Source of the DNA: Gammaproteobacteria bacterium
GTDB lineage: Bacteria; Pseudomonadota; Gammaproteobacteria; Pseudomonadales; Azotimanducaceae
NCBI GenBank assembly: GCA_026705345.1
Contig: JAPPAV010000056.1
Span: forward strand, 1-64,000
Direction: 5' to 3'
Length of the DNA stretch: 64,000 bases
Part shown: positions 62,139-64,000 of the stretch, one piece after another
Layout of the letters: each line of letters begins with the position of its first letter
Position numbering within the stretch: the stretch's first letter is position 1
Made by a program: the position numbers and the translations under genes
The notes under the pieces: model-generated
What the model saw: only the letters and a program-made list of their open reading frames with translations
What the model was told of the DNA's origin: nothing
The model's database searches: none

Positions 62139-64000
62139 CTAGTCCTGCATCGCCCAGGTCAGCTCCAGATAAAGAACCCGGCCGCGGGCGTCCCAGCGCG
62201 TCGGGTCGTAGCCGAGGATTCCGTCGAACGCCCACGGACTCGGCGACTCCCGCTTGAACAGGTTGCGTCCGCCGACACGGAGGCGAAGCCCGTTGTCGAA
62301 CCCGTAGCTAGCGGAACCATCCACGGTCGTCATCGAAGTGGCGTCAAACGCGGGAAGCCGCTGCCCCGATCTCTCGCACTGCCCCTCTGACCCGTTGCAA
62401 ACCCCCGGTCTATCGTTCGTGTAGTCGGGCGTGTAGTAGACAAAGAGGTCGGCGGCGAGGCGCTGCCACTGCCAGGTCAACTGACCGGTCAGCCGATACC
62501 GGTCACTACCGTTTTGCGTGCCCAACCGGCTTATCGGCTCGGCACCTTCGACCACCTCGACGTATTCGTCGAGAAACCTCGAATAGGTCAGGCGGGGCGT
62601 GAACCGGCCGAAGTCCGTGTCCAAGGAGTACTGAACGGACGTCTCGACGTATTCGCTGACCTTCGCCGCCAGGTTGACCAGCCCGCGGGTGGCACTGATG
62701 GGATATCCGTTCTCGTCACGCTGGACGACTTTCGGATTCGCCAGAACCAATTCCGGGTGGCTGCCGATAAAGGAGAAAGCGTAGGCGATCTTGTCCGTGA
62801 AGTCGGTCTGCGACCAATCCACCGTCCAGCGCAGACCGGGGATCCACTCGGGACGCCAGTCGATGCCCAGGGAGTACTTGTCCGCAAATTCGGACCTGAT
62901 GTCCGGATCGTACGGCGCGTCAAAAAGCGTCAGCGAGACGAATACGAAAGCATTGTCTCCTCTGTCTGGATGGAGATAGTCATTGAGCCCAATGAAAAAG
63001 TCGCGCATTCTGATGTCTTCGACATCGAATTGCTGCCACAACAACGGCGGATGAAACGCCTCCGTCCACGCCGCCCGGATCGCCAGCGAGTCGAGGGGCT
63101 TGTATAGAAGGCCAATCCGCGGCGTGATGTCCTCTTTGTCGACGTCGAGGATGTTGACTGTGCCTTCCAAGGTGTCGTACTCCGATCCCCAAGCGTCCAC
63201 CCATCCCACGCCCGGCTGCCATGCCTGATATGCGTTCGGTTCGAATCCGCCTCTTGTGCGTTCTAGCCCGCCCTGCGGCCCGGTGAAGGTATGCGTGTCG
63301 CGCCGGGCCTGCAGGCTCACGTACAACTCTCGAACACCCCATCGGGCGTTCTTCTCGCCGAACAGCGGAAAGCCCAGTTCCATGAACTCCGCCCGAAGCC
63401 CGGCTTCAGGTTCCGGTACCCTGTAGGTCGACGTCCAGTAGTCGATTCTGTCTCGACCTCGGTCGGCAAACCAAGCCCAGTCGCGCCGAATCGTCCTTGT
63501 GCGGTCCTCGACACCCACGACATAGTTGATGGGTCCGCCCCAGATCTCCAGCAAACTGCCGCGCAGCACCAACTCCATCGTGGTGGTTATGGTGCGGCCT
63601 GCGGTGTCATAGATGGGCACAAGGAACGACGAGAAGTCCGCGGGTTGGGCCGAGCCGTCGCCGAACGGATTGAATGCGACATCGGGATCGGGACTCGACA
63701 GGATCCGATAGAACTCCTCCGCGGTGGGTTCATCCTGGGTTCGGTGGTACCGGGCGCGCCACGTAGTCGACTCCTGCTCGGATTCGGAGCGCGTCATGCT
63801 GATGTCCAACTCGTGGCTAGGGCCGAACCGCCAGACGGCACCGAGGTTGACCGTCTGCATGGTATGAACCGATTCGTTGGTGGCGGACGGAAACTGGCCC
63901 GTTTCCACTTCTCGAAACGGCGCATAGGTCACCGCCAAGTCGTATCCGAACGGGTTGTGGGCATTGTCGGCCCCAATGATGTATCTGTCCGCAAGGGTCC
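62139..64000 (-). CDS. TonB-dependent receptor, C-terminal part
   Basis: The gene enters from the right edge, and 619 residues are visible. The frame stays open to the edge (NAHNPFGYDLAVTYAPF); the in-frame TTG at 63938 is not the start. The visible part is a 22-strand-type outer-membrane barrel: HELDISMTRSESEQE, ITPRIGLLYKPLDSLAIRAA, EFADKYSLGIDWRPEWIPG, VDGSASYGFDNGLRLRVGGRNLF. The plug domain and TonB box are outside. The ligand is unknown. The C-terminus LELTWAMQD lacks the usual final Phe. The TPR protein follows in the same direction. Confidence 0.9.
   Translation of the reverse strand, partial: TLADRYIIGADNAHNPFGYDLAVTYAPFREVETGQFPSATNESVHTMQTVNLGAVWRFGPSHELDISMTRSESEQESTTWRARYHRTQDEPTAEEFYRILSSPDPDVAFNPFGDGSAQPADFSSFLVPIYDTAGRTITTTMELVLRGSLLEIWGGPINYVVGVEDRTRTIRRDWAWFADRGRDRIDYWTSTYRVPEPEAGLRAEFMELGFPLFGEKNARWGVRELYVSLQARRDTHTFTGPQGGLERTRGGFEPNAYQAWQPGVGWVDAWGSEYDTLEGTVNILDVDKEDITPRIGLLYKPLDSLAIRAAWTEAFHPPLLWQQFDVEDIRMRDFFIGLNDYLHPDRGDNAFVFVSLTLFDAPYDPDIRSEFADKYSLGIDWRPEWIPGLRWTVDWSQTDFTDKIAYAFSFIGSHPELVLANPKVVQRDENGYPISATRGLVNLAAKVSEYVETSVQYSLDTDFGRFTPRLTYSRFLDEYVEVVEGAEPISRLGTQNGSDRYRLTGQLTWQWQRLAADLFVYYTPDYTNDRPGVCNGSEGQCERSGQRLPAFDATSMTTVDGSASYGFDNGLRLRVGGRNLFKRESPSPWAFDGILGYDPTRWDARGRVLYLELTWAMQD

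Noticed and set aside
62139-63938. The in-frame TTG at 63938 as a receptor start
   Set aside because: The frame stays open to the window edge and reads as receptor sequence upstream of it.

Overview
The window is about 64 kb of high-GC DNA, densely coded on both strands. It almost certainly comes from an uncultured gammaproteobacterium. The evidence is a dapA-bamC pair, an hslV-hslU-DUF971-ubiE-ubiJ-ubiB block, an outer-membrane DUF481 protein and a TonB-dependent receptor. No rRNA, tRNA or CRISPR array was seen. The many stand-alone catabolic enzymes (two phytanoyl-CoA dioxygenase-like proteins, an SDR, an enolase-superfamily enzyme, an amidohydrolase, an amidase, an LLM flavoprotein, an acyl-CoA-dehydrogenase-like protein, a copper amine oxidase) suggest a versatile marine or host-associated heterotroph; that lifestyle is an inference.

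Layout. 1-7 kb: the end of a DUF3604 gene, then a membrane-anchored prodomain-like protein coupled to a 1664-residue secreted metzincin protease with calcium-type repeats, leucine-rich repeats and a duplicated C-terminal module. 7-10 kb: SDR, dioxygenase and enolase-superfamily genes, with a short relic of a second enolase-superfamily gene. 10-11.5 kb: a VapBC-type toxin-antitoxin pair and a nucleotidyltransferase-fold protein. 11.5-16.5 kb: a three-gene operon of sugar epimerase/dehydratase, a glycosyltransferase/radical-SAM fusion and a WG-repeat/O-methyltransferase fusion. 16.7-20 kb: a secreted double TldD-like protein. 20-25 kb: bamC, dapA, a small membrane protein, a D-aminoacylase-like amidohydrolase and a Uma2-family protein. 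25.5-32.7 kb: a seven-gene operon with a YtrA-type GntR regulator, two ABC ATPases and four mutually related membrane proteins. 32.6-37.5 kb: LLM oxidoreductase, a nucleotidyltransferase-like pair, glucokinase, a second dioxygenase and a small ion channel. 37.7-41 kb: peptide-type binding protein and two permeases without an ATPase. 41-47.5 kb: acyl-CoA-dehydrogenase-like protein, amidase, an ECF sigma factor with a long C-terminal extension, and a copper amine oxidase. 47.6-55.5 kb: SPOR protein, DUF481 protein, HslVU protease and three ubiquinone genes. 55.6-64 kb: a 2145-residue TPR protein downstream of a TonB-dependent receptor that runs off the right edge.

Between genes there is a family of short palindromes: 8-12 bp arms, an ACAAG/CTTGT or GAA/TTC loop, and a flanking CTACG/CGTAG. 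In at least six places the TAG of this element is exactly the stop codon of the neighbouring gene. A second, longer hairpin element occurs twice in opposite orientation around the glucokinase-dioxygenase-channel segment.

The strongest candidates for an undescribed system are the two-ATPase/four-permease operon with its self-overlapping GntR operator, the glycosyltransferase/radical-SAM plus WG-repeat/methyltransferase operon, and the stop-codon-associated palindromes.
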